A stretch of DNA of 64,000 nucleotides from Cylindrospermum sp. NIES-4074 (GTDB lineage Bacteria; Cyanobacteriota; Cyanobacteriia; Cyanobacteriales; Nostocaceae), in assembly GCA_003994795.1 (NCBI GenBank), contig AP018269.1, forward strand, positions 5,853,662 through 5,917,661. Reading direction: 5' to 3'. Below the pieces are notes generated by a model, which was given only the letters and a program-made list of their open reading frames with translations, did not search any database and was not told the DNA's origin. This document shows positions 44,276 to 53,730 of this stretch, one piece after another. Every line of letters begins with the position of its first letter. Positions within the stretch are counted from its first letter, which is position 1. Position numbers and translations under genes: made by a program.

Positions 44276-44684
44276 TTACATTTCTCCTTTTTATTACAAG
44301 AAATATTTGTTTCAAACGTCAGTCTCTAAAATGTAGACTGTGCAATTACCCATACAATAAATTTTTATACTAAAATAACCTTCTAAGTAAGCGCAGATAT
44401 ACGTTTAGAATTAAGGTAAAACAGCAGCGTATTTTTACATGTGAAACTTCAGTAATTAAAATAACATACAAGCTTTAAAGTAGAAATACTTAATATCCTA
44501 TAAGAGGAATTGTAAATAGGGTAATTTCTGAAAAAGAAAACTAATCACGTGACCCTCAAAAAATAATTTACCCCTTTTTAAAGGGTTAAAAGATAGTTAA
44601 AAGCCCCCCTTTTTAAGGGGGGTTGGGGGGATCTTCGATAGATTCAAACGTTAACCGAACCGTATTGGGGGGACAGGAGGTTAT
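44276..44684. other. AT-rich spacer with one GC-rich palindrome
   Basis: No gene is seen. A copy of the CCCCCCTTTTTAAGGGGGG repeat occurs at about 44604-44633, shortly before the 3' end of the PRC-barrel gene. Confidence 0.6.
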
Positions 44685-45674
44685 TTAATAGCCGCCTTCT
44701 TCTTCGTATTCTGGCTGCCGTTCCTTCACCTTTTTAGGGATATTCACGGGCTTTGGTGCATCTTCCCAAGCATCGCCTTCTACATCGTCATAATCGTCAT
44801 ACTGCTCGGTATAAGGCTTGCTATAGGGTTGGGGTTCGTATTTTGGTGGTTGTTGATACCTATCCCTACCTGTGGCTTCACTCCAGTTATCTTCTTCGTC
44901 TTCTTCGTATTGAATTGATTCGTATTGCCGTGCCCGCATCACTTCACGCTGTGGTCTTTCTTCTTCAATATAATCTTCAGTCCATTCCTCTTCTTCCTGG
45001 GCTACGGGTTCAGGGGTGCGAACTTTTGGCTTGGGTGGCTGTAATGGCACACCGCTTGGTAGCTGTTTATCAGATGAAACTGCACGGGGAGGACTATAGC
45101 CGTATTCTTCTTCAGCATCCCGTTCCCAAGGAGCTTTACCGATACCCAGGCGTTCTAAGACACCTACTGTCAACTGGTTTACTCTTTCCTCAGCACCCTC
45201 AAACACAATTAATCGGTTGGGGCCAGTGCTGACAATTTCATCTACCGACAATTCGTAAGTACTCAAAAATTGGTCAGGAATTTGGGGCAATCCTAAAGAA
45301 GCAACGACGATGGAGTAAATCTTACCGTTTTCTCCATTGAATTTGAAGCCGCGCACCCTGCCCAATACTTCACCTGTTTCTGTGATTACTTCCCAGTTAA
45401 CTAGGTTGCTGAGTGCGTCTACCTCGATATCTTCAATCACATCCTCGTTATCAACTAGGATCACATCACCAATCTGGTTGATGCTATTAAGGTACATATA
45501 GCGTGGCAGACCAGAAATAGAGATCAGGCTGTCTCGCAAACTAAGAGCCACAACCTCTCGCTGATCTATATCCACCCAGACTTGACTGACTATACCTAGT
45601 CGCTTGCCGTTGTCGCGGGTGATCACCTGGGTGTTCAATATGTCGGAACGCCTAATAATTTGTTCAGAGGTCAT
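44685..45674 (-). CDS. PRC-barrel domain protein with acidic disordered tail
   Basis: 329 aa. Two PRC-barrel modules are recognisable at about 5-80 (RRSDILNTQVITRDNGKRLG) and about 88-165 (NWEVITETGEVLGRVRGFKF). From about 185 the sequence is Glu/Pro/Tyr/Gln-rich and probably disordered. PRC-barrels occur in RimM, photosynthetic reaction-centre H subunits and other scaffolds. It lies next to smc on the same strand, 185 bp downstream of it. The function is unknown. Confidence 0.85.
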   Translation of the reverse strand: MTSEQIIRRSDILNTQVITRDNGKRLGIVSQVWVDIDQREVVALSLRDSLISISGLPRYMYLNSINQIGDVILVDNEDVIEDIEVDALSNLVNWEVITETGEVLGRVRGFKFNGENGKIYSIVVASLGLPQIPDQFLSTYELSVDEIVSTGPNRLIVFEGAEERVNQLTVGVLERLGIGKAPWERDAEEEYGYSPPRAVSSDKQLPSGVPLQPPKPKVRTPEPVAQEEEEWTEDYIEEERPQREVMRARQYESIQYEEDEEDNWSEATGRDRYQQPPKYEPQPYSKPYTEQYDDYDDVEGDAWEDAPKPVNIPKKVKERQPEYEEEGGY

Positions 45675-45859
45675 TCTATACGGAGTCCTGATCTCGAATC
45701 CGGTTTATCTATAGTTACAGTTGTCTAGAAAAACAGATTATTCTTCTGAGCAACTATTCTGTGAGGTTTCACCCCCACTGGACGCACTACCACGCCCTGC
45801 ATCCCATCAGCAAAAAAACTTTTGGGAATACTTGTCCATACACTATTTTTAACAGAAAC

Positions 45860-48800
45860 TCAAGCAGATGTCTGGTTAGATTGTAATTTAATACCCAAAA
45901 CTTGAGTATAGGCTCCTCGCGCTTGAGTCACGCCAATTGTCCGTTCGGCTGATTCTATCATCGGACGACGCAAACTCACAACAATAAATTGTGCTTGTTG
46001 TGCCTGTTGCTTAATCATTCTAGCTAATCGTTCCACGTTTGCCCCATCTAGGAACATATCAACTTCGTCAAAGGCATAAAATGGCGATGGGCGATAGCGT
46101 TGCAGGGCAAAAATAAAGCTTAAGGCTGTGAGGGATTTTTCCCCTCCAGACATGGACGCTAGGCGCTGTACTGGTTTACCTTTGGGGTGGGCGACTAAAT
46201 TTAAACCACTGTTAAATGGATCTTCGGGATTATCAAGTTGCAAAAACCCGTCACCTTCGGAAAGAATAGCAAAAATTGACTGGAAGTTTTCATTGACGGC
46301 ATCAAATGCTTCTTTAAAAGCGCGTTGACGCAAAGTGGTAAAGTTTTCTATCCGCAAGAGTAATTCAGTGCGTTCGGCTTCTAACGTTTGTAATTTTTCC
46401 GTAAGTTCTTGGAGACGATTATGTGTGCGTTCGTACTCTTCAAGCGCCAGCATATTTACGGGTTCCATTGCTTGCAAGCGTTTAGCAAGCGATCGCAATT
46501 CTTTCTGCAATTCCTCTAAATCTACTTGATCGGGAACTTCCGGCAGCGGACTTGGCAATTCTGCACCTAAGTCTCGCAATTGGGTTTGTAAAGCTGTTAA
46601 ATCTTCTCGCCGCTTCTCTTGGGTTTCTTGCAGCTTTTCCAGTTCCCATTTTAATTGTTGTTGGCGCAAAAGATGCGATCGCACTTCTTGTTCTGTAGCA
46701 TCACGTTTTCGCTTCTCTTCCCCTAAATTCAGTTCCTTTTCCCGTAAAGAAGCCTGAGTTTCGGTGATGAGAGTGCTGAGTGCTGAGTGCTGAGTGCTGA
46801 GTAAAGTCAGTTGATTTTGCTGGGTTTCAGATTCCTGTTGATATTGTAAAATCCGCGCTTCTGCTTCTTGGATTTTTTCTTGTAACCGCTGTTGTTGATT
46901 TTCTAGATTTCTTAATCTTTGCTGTGCTTCCCGCAACTCTGTTTCTCTTTGTTGTAATTGTTGCTCTTGCCCTTTAATAATTACCTGGATTTGTTGCCAT
47001 TCACTAGGGGTTTGGGAAGCTTCCAACTCTGCCAAAGTGTGTCGCAATTGCTGCAATTGACTTTCTAGACCTGGTACTTCCCGATCCAAAACTTGCAAAC
47101 GGGGTTGAGACGTGGCTAATTTTTCGCTGTTTTGGGATAATTGCGATCGCGTCCCCTCTAATTGCGCCGTCAAACTTTTAACGTCTTTTTGCAACTGCTC
47201 CAATTGTAACTGCTGCTCTCGCCGTGCTTGACGGGTTTCTGTCACTTCTTGCGCTAACTGCTTGCTGCGAGTTGACAAAGTGGCGATCGCTTCGCTACAA
47301 CGTTCTAAAACCCGCTCAATATCCGTCAATCGGGTTCTTAAAGCAATTGCTTCTTCAGATTCCGTCGCTTCCCCTGCACCAAACCGCAAAGACGAACGCT
47401 GGGTATTACTTCCCCCAGTCATCGCCCCGCTGGTTTCCAACAATTCCCCTTCTAGGGTGACAATGCGATAGAGTCCGATGTTTTTCCGCGCTTGTTCAAT
47501 GGTAGTAAACACCACCGTATTCCCGAAAACATAGCTAAATACATCTTTAAAACGGCGATCGCACTCCACCAAATTCACAGCATAATTGACAAAGCCGCTA
47601 GCGAAACGCAACGTGGCATCTTGAGTAAATTTGGGCGCGTGAACCTTATTTAAAGGTAAAAAAGTTGCTCTCCCGGCGCGTTTTTGTTTCAGCAATTCAA
47701 TACCCGCAGCGGCGATGCTATCATCTTCCACCACAATATGTCCCAAACGTCCACCAGCAGCTATTTCCAAAGCCAATTGATAGCGGGGTTCAACCTTCCC
47801 CAACTGCACAACTAAACCACAAAGTCCAGGCATTGCCGATTGCAAAATTACCTTACTCGCTTGAGTACCTTGCACTTCTTGCTGCGCTTGGGTTTGTGCC
47901 TCAATTTTATCTAACTGACGTTGTTTTTCCCGCTGTTCTTGCAAAAGACGCTTTTGGGTTTCTTGCTGAATTTGCAACTCTTGTTCTGTAGCGGAGAGAT
48001 TTTGCGCTAAAGCTTGAATGGGTTCGCTAGAGGCGTTAAATTCCGTTTCCACCCGCGCACAATCAGCTTGTTTTTCCACTAACTGCGGTTCTAAAGTGGC
48101 AATTAGCTGAGTTTGCTCATCAATGAGTTGCTGTAATTGGTGATTGCGTTCCCTCAGTTGCGCTTGTTCAGTGCGTTGAGGTTCCAGAGTTTGCAGCAAA
48201 GTCTCAATTTGGCGATTTAACGCCGTTTGTTGCTGCACCCAAGCTTCCGAAGCTGAAGCAATTTCCGCCGCCGCGATGCGAGAAGTTTCTAAAGCTTGTT
48301 GTGCAACGTCTCTTTCCTGATGTAGAGACGTTGCATGCAACGTCTCTACATTTTGTTGTTGTGCAGCTTGTTCCAGAGAAAGCTGATGTTGTTGAATTTC
48401 TTGCTGAGTTTGCGCCAAACGCCTTGCAGATTCTTGCAAAGCCGTTTCTAATTCCTTTTGCTGACGCTGGAGTTGCTTACGTTCCGCTTCTTGAGTAGCC
48501 AGAGTAGACTGCACCGCCAAAAGTTCCTCTTCTCCCAATGCTTTAACATGGGCATTGAGTTGTTCAAGTTCAGCAGTTTTTTGGTCAATTTCTAAATTAA
48601 GAGATGTGAGTTGGGTAGATAATTCGCCAAAATTGCGATCGCCATTTTGAATTTGCGTCGCTAACTTTTCTTGCTGTGCTTGCAGAGAACGCCAAGAGAG
48701 AACAGCTTCCCAAGATTGCTTATGCTGAAATTCCGTCCTCAGTTTTTGATATTTTTCCGCCTTCGCCCGGTCTTGTGAAAGGCGATCGCGCTGTACAGTT

Positions 48801-49540
48801 AACTCAGTCTCGATAATGCGACAACTATCTTCCTTTTCCTTCACCTCATCCAAAGTAGACTTAGCTTGGACAATTTTGCGATCGTAAGTCGCTACCCCCG
48901 CCAACTCATCAATAATTTCCCGTCTCTCCCGCGCATTCATCGAGATAATGCTGGTGACATCCCCTTGCAGCACCACATTATACCCTTCAGGATAAACCCG
49001 CAGCGTCTCCAACTCCTCATGCAACTCAGTCAGCGTGCAAGCAACCCCATTGATATAATAATTCGACGTATAAGTCCCTTGGTGAGTAACCCGCAACCGC
49101 CTTGTCACACTCCACTCAGCCAATTTTGGATTTTGGACTTCGGCTTCGCTCAGTCGAACGATTTTGGATTTTGGATTTTCCTCCCCTGCTTCCCCTGCTT
49201 CCCCTGCTTCCCCTGCTTCCCCTGCTTCCTCTTCTTCTTCCCTCTGCGCCTTTGCGTCTCTGCGTGACACATCCGAAATATCAAACGTTACCGTGACGCT
49301 AGCCTCAACAGAAGCCCGTCCCTTGGGCGTTTGAGCGTTATTTACCAAATCCGGCAAGCGATCGGCCCGCATCCCCTTAGAACTAGCAAGTCCCAGGCAA
49401 AATAGCAGCGCATCCAGAATATTCGATTTACCGGAACCATTCGGCCCAGATATGACAGTACACCCCGGCAGCAAAGGGACTGAAGTAGTACCGCCGAAGG
49501 ATTTGAAGTTGGTGAGTTCAACGCGCTTGACGTACACCAT
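45860..49540 (-). CDS. smc: Chromosome segregation ATPase SMC
   Basis: 1226 aa, the full condensin SMC plan. The Walker A motif GPNGSGKS is at 32-39; coiled coils flank a hinge (about 560-720) containing GLVVQLGKVEPRYQLALEI and GRATFLPLNKV; the ABC signature is SMSGGEKSLTAL and the Walker B motif AFDEVDMFLDGAN. It compacts and segregates the chromosome with ScpA/ScpB. Four insertions of intergenic-type repeats are seen: an EAG tandem (about 105-119), an NPKSKIVRLSEAEVQNPK block (about 121-140), a 30-bp palindrome (about 397-406) and LSTQHSA heptamers (about 913-923). The first two lie in the head region. Confidence 0.97.
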   Translation of the reverse strand: MVYVKRVELTNFKSFGGTTSVPLLPGCTVISGPNGSGKSNILDALLFCLGLASSKGMRADRLPDLVNNAQTPKGRASVEASVTVTFDISDVSRRDAKAQREEEEEAGEAGEAGEAGEAGEENPKSKIVRLSEAEVQNPKLAEWSVTRRLRVTHQGTYTSNYYINGVACTLTELHEELETLRVYPEGYNVVLQGDVTSIISMNARERREIIDELAGVATYDRKIVQAKSTLDEVKEKEDSCRIIETELTVQRDRLSQDRAKAEKYQKLRTEFQHKQSWEAVLSWRSLQAQQEKLATQIQNGDRNFGELSTQLTSLNLEIDQKTAELEQLNAHVKALGEEELLAVQSTLATQEAERKQLQRQQKELETALQESARRLAQTQQEIQQHQLSLEQAAQQQNVETLHATSLHQERDVAQQALETSRIAAAEIASASEAWVQQQTALNRQIETLLQTLEPQRTEQAQLRERNHQLQQLIDEQTQLIATLEPQLVEKQADCARVETEFNASSEPIQALAQNLSATEQELQIQQETQKRLLQEQREKQRQLDKIEAQTQAQQEVQGTQASKVILQSAMPGLCGLVVQLGKVEPRYQLALEIAAGGRLGHIVVEDDSIAAAGIELLKQKRAGRATFLPLNKVHAPKFTQDATLRFASGFVNYAVNLVECDRRFKDVFSYVFGNTVVFTTIEQARKNIGLYRIVTLEGELLETSGAMTGGSNTQRSSLRFGAGEATESEEAIALRTRLTDIERVLERCSEAIATLSTRSKQLAQEVTETRQARREQQLQLEQLQKDVKSLTAQLEGTRSQLSQNSEKLATSQPRLQVLDREVPGLESQLQQLRHTLAELEASQTPSEWQQIQVIIKGQEQQLQQRETELREAQQRLRNLENQQQRLQEKIQEAEARILQYQQESETQQNQLTLLSTQHSALSTLITETQASLREKELNLGEEKRKRDATEQEVRSHLLRQQQLKWELEKLQETQEKRREDLTALQTQLRDLGAELPSPLPEVPDQVDLEELQKELRSLAKRLQAMEPVNMLALEEYERTHNRLQELTEKLQTLEAERTELLLRIENFTTLRQRAFKEAFDAVNENFQSIFAILSEGDGFLQLDNPEDPFNSGLNLVAHPKGKPVQRLASMSGGEKSLTALSFIFALQRYRPSPFYAFDEVDMFLDGANVERLARMIKQQAQQAQFIVVSLRRPMIESAERTIGVTQARGAYTQVLGIKLQSNQTSA
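46771..46802 (-). repeat. Heptamer repeats inside smc
   Basis: On the coding strand these are CTCAGCA units giving [10 protein letters not shown], in the second coiled coil of SMC. Confidence 0.9.
48321..48350. repeat. Perfect 30-bp palindrome inside smc
   Basis: TGTAGAGACGTTGCA followed by its own complement TGCAACGTCTCTACA. It encodes VETLHATSLH in the first coiled coil. Confidence 0.9.
49122..49227 (-). repeat. Nonamer array and CCAAAATCC block inside the smc head
   Basis: Five perfect CCCCTGCTT nonamers (49183-49227) encode EAG repeats. Next to them (49122-49182) lie TTTTGGATTTTGGA motifs flanking CTTCGGCTTCGCTCAGTCGA, like the intergenic CCAAAATCCAAAATCC block at 26285-26312. Confidence 0.85.
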
Positions 49541-49875
49541 AGACGCTGGTTCGCTGGGCTAAAAGAACAAGTGTATCAATTATTTTAAGATAAGCAACTC
49601 GTGAGGGAAAAGAATTTAGGATTTATTGAACCGCCAACGCGTCAGCGTCTCGCAGAGAAGACGCCAAGGACGCCAAGGGGAGGAGGAAGCTTCATAATAG
49701 GGATAGGTTTATATTTTGCACTTTAGTGATTAGAAATCGCGGAACTATACAAACACGGTTCTTCTATGCTGACTCATGAAAAATCAAGGGTTTTAAACCC
49801 ACGGAGGTGGGTTTTGTCTGTGTAGACGCGAATTATATTCGCCAGGTGGAGTATATCTTACAGGAATGTTTCCCC
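49541..49875. other. Repeat-rich spacer between smc and the Uma2 gene
   Basis: Contains AACCGCCAACGCGTCAGCGTCTCGC and GACGCCAAGGACGCCAAGG repeats and a segment with AATCAAGGGTTTTAAACCC and CGAATTATATTCG dyads. No gene is recognised. Confidence 0.5.
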
Positions 49876-50622
49876 ATGCATCAAACTGATCCGCCACGTT
49901 CTCCCCAGGAAGTATTACCAACTATGTATGATCTCAAAAGTGAAGATCCAGAGGAGCCTGGTTTGCCAGATCATTTCCATTTATTACAACCCCGTTTATT
50001 AGACGAAACTTTTCGTTCGCCTACTTATCCTAGCGACAAAATATTTACCGCTAGTGATATGAATCTTTATTATGATTCCCGTCAGCCAATTTGGTATAAA
50101 AGACCAGATTGGTTTGCTGTTGTCGATGTTTCTCCTCTTTATAAAAATGCAGATTTACGCCTCAGTTATGTTGTTTGGCAAGAGGGAATTAGTCCTTTTA
50201 TTATAGTTGAATTACTCTCACCTGGAACTGAAAGGGAAGATTTAGGTCAAACTTTGCGGGATGTAGAAAAACCGCCCACGAAATGGCAAGTGTATGAACA
50301 AATTTTGCGCGTTCCCTATTATGCTATTTTTGACCGTTATAAATATGAATTTAGAATATTTAAATTAGATGGCGGTCGTTATGCAGAAGTCACTTTATCA
50401 GATTCCCGTTTTTGGATACCAGAAATAGAATTAGGTTTGGGTGTATGGGAGGGTAGTTATCAAAATATTCAGCAGCCTTGGTTACGCTGGTATGATATTA
50501 CGGGTAATTGGGTTTTGACTCCCACAGAAGCAGAAAGACAACGCACAGAACAGGAAAGACGGCAGAAAGAAAGATTAATAGCACAATTGAGGGCGTTAGG
50601 TGTGGAGCCAGATTTGGGTTAA
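49876..50622 (+). CDS. Uma2-family (DUF820) endonuclease
   Basis: 248 aa from ATG 49876, preceded by CAGGAATGTTTCC; an upstream GTG at 49807 lies inside a repeat. Characteristic blocks are the short N-terminus with Pro-rich residues, PDWFAVVDVSPLYKNADLRL, SPFIIVELLSPGTEREDLG, KWQVYEQILRVPYYAIFDRY and a C-terminal amphipathic helix with Gln/Arg repeats. The family has a PD-(D/E)XK-like fold of unknown role, expanded in cyanobacteria. The final codons overlap the convergent HNH gene by 4 bp. Confidence 0.88.
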   Translation: MHQTDPPRSPQEVLPTMYDLKSEDPEEPGLPDHFHLLQPRLLDETFRSPTYPSDKIFTASDMNLYYDSRQPIWYKRPDWFAVVDVSPLYKNADLRLSYVVWQEGISPFIIVELLSPGTEREDLGQTLRDVEKPPTKWQVYEQILRVPYYAIFDRYKYEFRIFKLDGGRYAEVTLSDSRFWIPEIELGLGVWEGSYQNIQQPWLRWYDITGNWVLTPTEAERQRTEQERRQKERLIAQLRALGVEPDLG

Positions 50623-51401
50623 GAGAGGTTTTCAAAACGAGCTAATGCAGCATAAGCAGGACTACGCTTGCTAATTTGTTCCAAAAGTGCGATCGCTTCT
50701 GGATCACGAAAATGATGAGCAAGATGGGGGAGAATATGTACAAGAGCAAAAGCGCTATATTCTTCACTAGTTTGACAACTATCTTTTAACATTTGAATTG
50801 CTTGCATATCACTTGTATTTAATGCAATATTTAGAAGCGTCAATAGTTTTTTAATATGAATACTGCGTTTTTTAATTAATTCCTTACGTCCACGATTTCC
50901 ATTGAAATCAAATATTTCTGTGACTGTATTTCCCCGTTGATCACACCCGTCTATATTAGCTAATTTAGCAACTTCATCCCATGAAAAAGATAGATGCAAG
51001 AATGGGTCAATTGCATCATCACTGGGGTCAATTAATAAAGGATTACCATTTACGTCCAATGGAAAATTAGTTCCTTTATGATTTCCACTATTGCAAATAT
51101 TGCATGAATACAAAAGATTATTCCACTCAAAAGTCAAATACTCGTATAGACTTTTGGGACGAAAATGTTCAATTGCTCCATAATCAACCACTGAAACCTT
51201 ACTTTCGCAATATGCACATTTGCCATTAAACATTTTCTTTAAGTCATTTTTAACTTCTGGATGATTATATTTATTAGTTGCATTGTCAATTTGTCGCTTT
51301 GTAGAAATGGGATTAGCCTTGACCTGTTGAAGTTTATTTAACCATTTAACAGCAAGTCTTTTTAAGATATCGGGTTGTGGACTTCGTTGCACAGGAATCA
51401 A
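50619..51401 (-). CDS. HNH endonuclease, PtuB-like
   Basis: 260 aa with a TTG start overlapping the ATPase stop (TTGA), suggesting translational coupling. The HNH/ββα-metal site is CAYCES ... IEHFRPKSLYEY ... WNNLLYSCNICNSGNHKG, with paired CxxC zinc ligands and the catalytic HFRPK His. The N-terminus (MIPVQRSPQP) resembles PtuB-like nucleases. With the adjacent ATPase it matches the two-gene layout of Septu-type anti-phage systems and of retron effectors. The likely role is DNA or tRNA cleavage on phage infection. Confidence 0.8.
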   Translation of the reverse strand: MIPVQRSPQPDILKRLAVKWLNKLQQVKANPISTKRQIDNATNKYNHPEVKNDLKKMFNGKCAYCESKVSVVDYGAIEHFRPKSLYEYLTFEWNNLLYSCNICNSGNHKGTNFPLDVNGNPLLIDPSDDAIDPFLHLSFSWDEVAKLANIDGCDQRGNTVTEIFDFNGNRGRKELIKKRSIHIKKLLTLLNIALNTSDMQAIQMLKDSCQTSEEYSAFALVHILPHLAHHFRDPEAIALLEQISKRSPAYAALARFENLS

Positions 51402-52753
51402 GGCAATTTATTCTCCAAAAACGCATCGATTCTAGCTTCTAAACTACCAGGCTCAGGAAGTCCACCAATTGGCTGCGCTTCTTTCATAAATTGCCTGAGT
51501 TCTTCATACTCCTGACGTTCTTGCTCCATAAGGTTGCCTATTTTTTTTCTCAGTTCATTATAACGATTGATTTTATCTTGTGTCGCAGGTGAATGGGTAG
51601 ACTCTAACCCAAAAGCCTGACTTCTTAAAATATAATCAGAATCATAAGCTGAAATATCTTCTTGAATTTCTTTAACCTCAACTTTACCATCCACTAATTC
51701 TAAACGAAGAGTGAGGGCATCTTTGCCTCCCCCAGCAGCTACAAGTGGACTATGGGTAGCAACAAAAAACTGGAGATTGGGAAAGATATCTCGCAACCAA
51801 CCAGCAATTTGCCTTTGCCAAGTTGGGTGTAGATGGATATCTAGTTCATCTATTAAAACAACACCAGATGCTTGAGTGGGATCTTCTAAATCGGGGAAAG
51901 CCTGAAGTAATCGCCAGATTAAATCCCCAGCTAGCGCGATAACACTGCGAAAACCATCTGACAAACCAATAGTTGAAACCTGGCGATCATTAACTAAAAA
52001 CTTTATCTGACCATCAGCTGTTACTTCAGCAATCTTTGCACCTCCTGGAAGAAGCCTTTCAATAACTTTTTCCCCTACTTTTCGCATTTGTTTCGCTTTA
52101 TTGTCACTACCATCTTTAGCTATGCGAAAATCTAGGTAAACTATCCATCGCTCAAATGAGCTTAAGGCGCTATCTTCATCAAACTGTGTAATGAAGTTAC
52201 TAGATCGCTTTGCAGGTTCTAAACTAGGTATCAAAACTTGGCTGATTCTTGTAAGTCTACGGAAAGCACCATAACCCACAGCAAACCATCCTCCTTTATT
52301 GTCTGAAGCAAAGGCATTTGTTCGCAGCCAACTAAGTGGTTTGTCACCACGTTTTTCAATTAGTGCTGGTTCTGTATAAGTTTCTTTACCCACTTGAACA
52401 GGTGTATCACCAGTAACAGAGTAAGAATAAGAAAAAGTTGTCCGCTTTTTCTCTGTACCGAAAACGCCATTATCTCCATCTTCTTGGTGCAAAACAGCAC
52501 TAAGTTTTCCGGGTATGGAAGAATCACGAACCCAACCAGTAGGACGGGGGAGAAGTTCCTTGGCTGCTTCCGGGCCAGCTAACAGTAGTGCTAATGCCTG
52601 AAGTAATGTACTTTTTCCGACTCCATTTTCACCTAATAAGGTAATCCAAGAGTAGGGTTTTGCCTTAGAACCAGTTGCACCATTACGAGTAAAAAGTATC
52701 TTTTCTTCACGAAAGCACTTGATATTGGTGAGAGTAATGCTTTCAACCCACAT
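51398..52753 (-). CDS. AAA/ABC-type ATPase, PtuA-like
   Basis: 451 aa. The Walker A motif GENGVGKST (41-49), the signature GLSDGFRSV, Walker B VVLIDELDIHLHP and the downstream FVATHSPLVAAGG form an OLD/RecF-like ABC ATPase. The C-terminal ~80 residues are coiled coil and acidic. It is followed, with TTGA overlap, by an HNH nuclease. This pair is the plan of Septu PtuA/PtuB. It could instead be the effector pair of a retron, but no reverse transcriptase is next to it. Confidence 0.85.
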   Translation of the reverse strand: MWVESITLTNIKCFREEKILFTRNGATGSKAKPYSWITLLGENGVGKSTLLQALALLLAGPEAAKELLPRPTGWVRDSSIPGKLSAVLHQEDGDNGVFGTEKKRTTFSYSYSVTGDTPVQVGKETYTEPALIEKRGDKPLSWLRTNAFASDNKGGWFAVGYGAFRRLTRISQVLIPSLEPAKRSSNFITQFDEDSALSSFERWIVYLDFRIAKDGSDNKAKQMRKVGEKVIERLLPGGAKIAEVTADGQIKFLVNDRQVSTIGLSDGFRSVIALAGDLIWRLLQAFPDLEDPTQASGVVLIDELDIHLHPTWQRQIAGWLRDIFPNLQFFVATHSPLVAAGGGKDALTLRLELVDGKVEVKEIQEDISAYDSDYILRSQAFGLESTHSPATQDKINRYNELRKKIGNLMEQERQEYEELRQFMKEAQPIGGLPEPGSLEARIDAFLENKLP

Positions 52754-52797
52754 TATTTTTATCCTTAAGAATTGTCATTATAACAAATGGTCACAAT

Positions 52798-53511
52798 TTA
52801 TCTCAATCCCTTCTCTCGCAACAGTGCATCCGCCCAAACGGCATCCGCTGCTGACAGTGCTGGTACTGCTTCCTGGCTATAATCTACAACCAAATCATAA
52901 TCATAAATGTTATATACCTGATTTAACAAAACCTGTAAATTTATTACTGGTTCACTATCACCAGAACGCAAAGGTAAGGGAAAAGCTGGAATTACATCTT
53001 GTAAATTAAAAGCATATAAATCTGCAATAGGATGACGATTACTACGACAAACCAAAAGCCGATAATGACTCTGAATATTCTCACCAGTCATCGGCATAAA
53101 TTCGCCTTTACGTAATAAATCAATTTCTACTAAATTGCTGAGACTGGCTAATACCTGCTCACGTTTCTTTTCATAAATCTGCCGTCCTTTCCCCTGACGC
53201 TTATTGGTAGGGGATAAAATTTCAATAGTAGTAATTAATTCCTGTGTTCCCACTTCCTTAACTTCTAAATATCCTTCTTTTATAGTCAATGGCATAGGAA
53301 CTTTTACTTTTACAGGTTGAGGTGCGCCGACGGTTACAAACGAGTTTTCATCGATTGTTTCATACATCCGCACTTCTACAGCGACTCGATATTTAGGACG
53401 CAGTTGGGGAGATAAAAATCTGGCAATTTCAATAATTAGCCAGTGATGTAGTCCTGGGAATAATTCAGGGTGTTCTAAATATGGGTTCATCCCTGGAAAT
53501 GGAGAAGGCAT
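52798..53511 (-). CDS. DUF4058 family protein
   Basis: 237 aa starting MPSPFPGMNPYLEHPELFPG, the signature opening of DUF4058, with ELITTIEILSPTNKRQGKGR (a PD-(D/E)XK-like E.LSP.NK core) and the C-terminal VWADALLREKGLR. The family is common in cyanobacteria and of unknown function. It lies 44 bp before the ATPase/HNH pair on the same strand and could share a transcript with it. Confidence 0.9.
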   Translation of the reverse strand: MPSPFPGMNPYLEHPELFPGLHHWLIIEIARFLSPQLRPKYRVAVEVRMYETIDENSFVTVGAPQPVKVKVPMPLTIKEGYLEVKEVGTQELITTIEILSPTNKRQGKGRQIYEKKREQVLASLSNLVEIDLLRKGEFMPMTGENIQSHYRLLVCRSNRHPIADLYAFNLQDVIPAFPLPLRSGDSEPVINLQVLLNQVYNIYDYDLVVDYSQEAVPALSAADAVWADALLREKGLR

Positions 53512-53611
53512 ATAAATACCTCTAAACTAAGTTTTAGACTTATCACTATATTAACTTCTTTACTAACTAACCCAGATTGTTAAGCTGTCCCTTATTTAAT
53601 TTGCATTAATC

Positions 53612-53669
53612 GGGCGGGCAAGACTTGTACTGAGCTTGTCGAAGTATGCCCACCCCACAAGAGTTTTAG
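53612..53669. repeat. Dispersed repeat, short copy 2
   Basis: Same ends as copies at 27956 and 63154 but lacking 23 internal bases (CGCGAACAGCGTCTCGTAGAGAA). Confidence 0.85.
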
Positions 53670-53730
53670 TTAATTTGATTATGCAAATTATAAAATTTTC
53701 AGCTTACAAGAACATTTTGCCCAAATTTAA

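Noticed and set aside
49102..49296. ORF with LLPLLPLLP repeats opposite smc
   Set aside because: Antisense shadow of the EAG nonamer array in smc.
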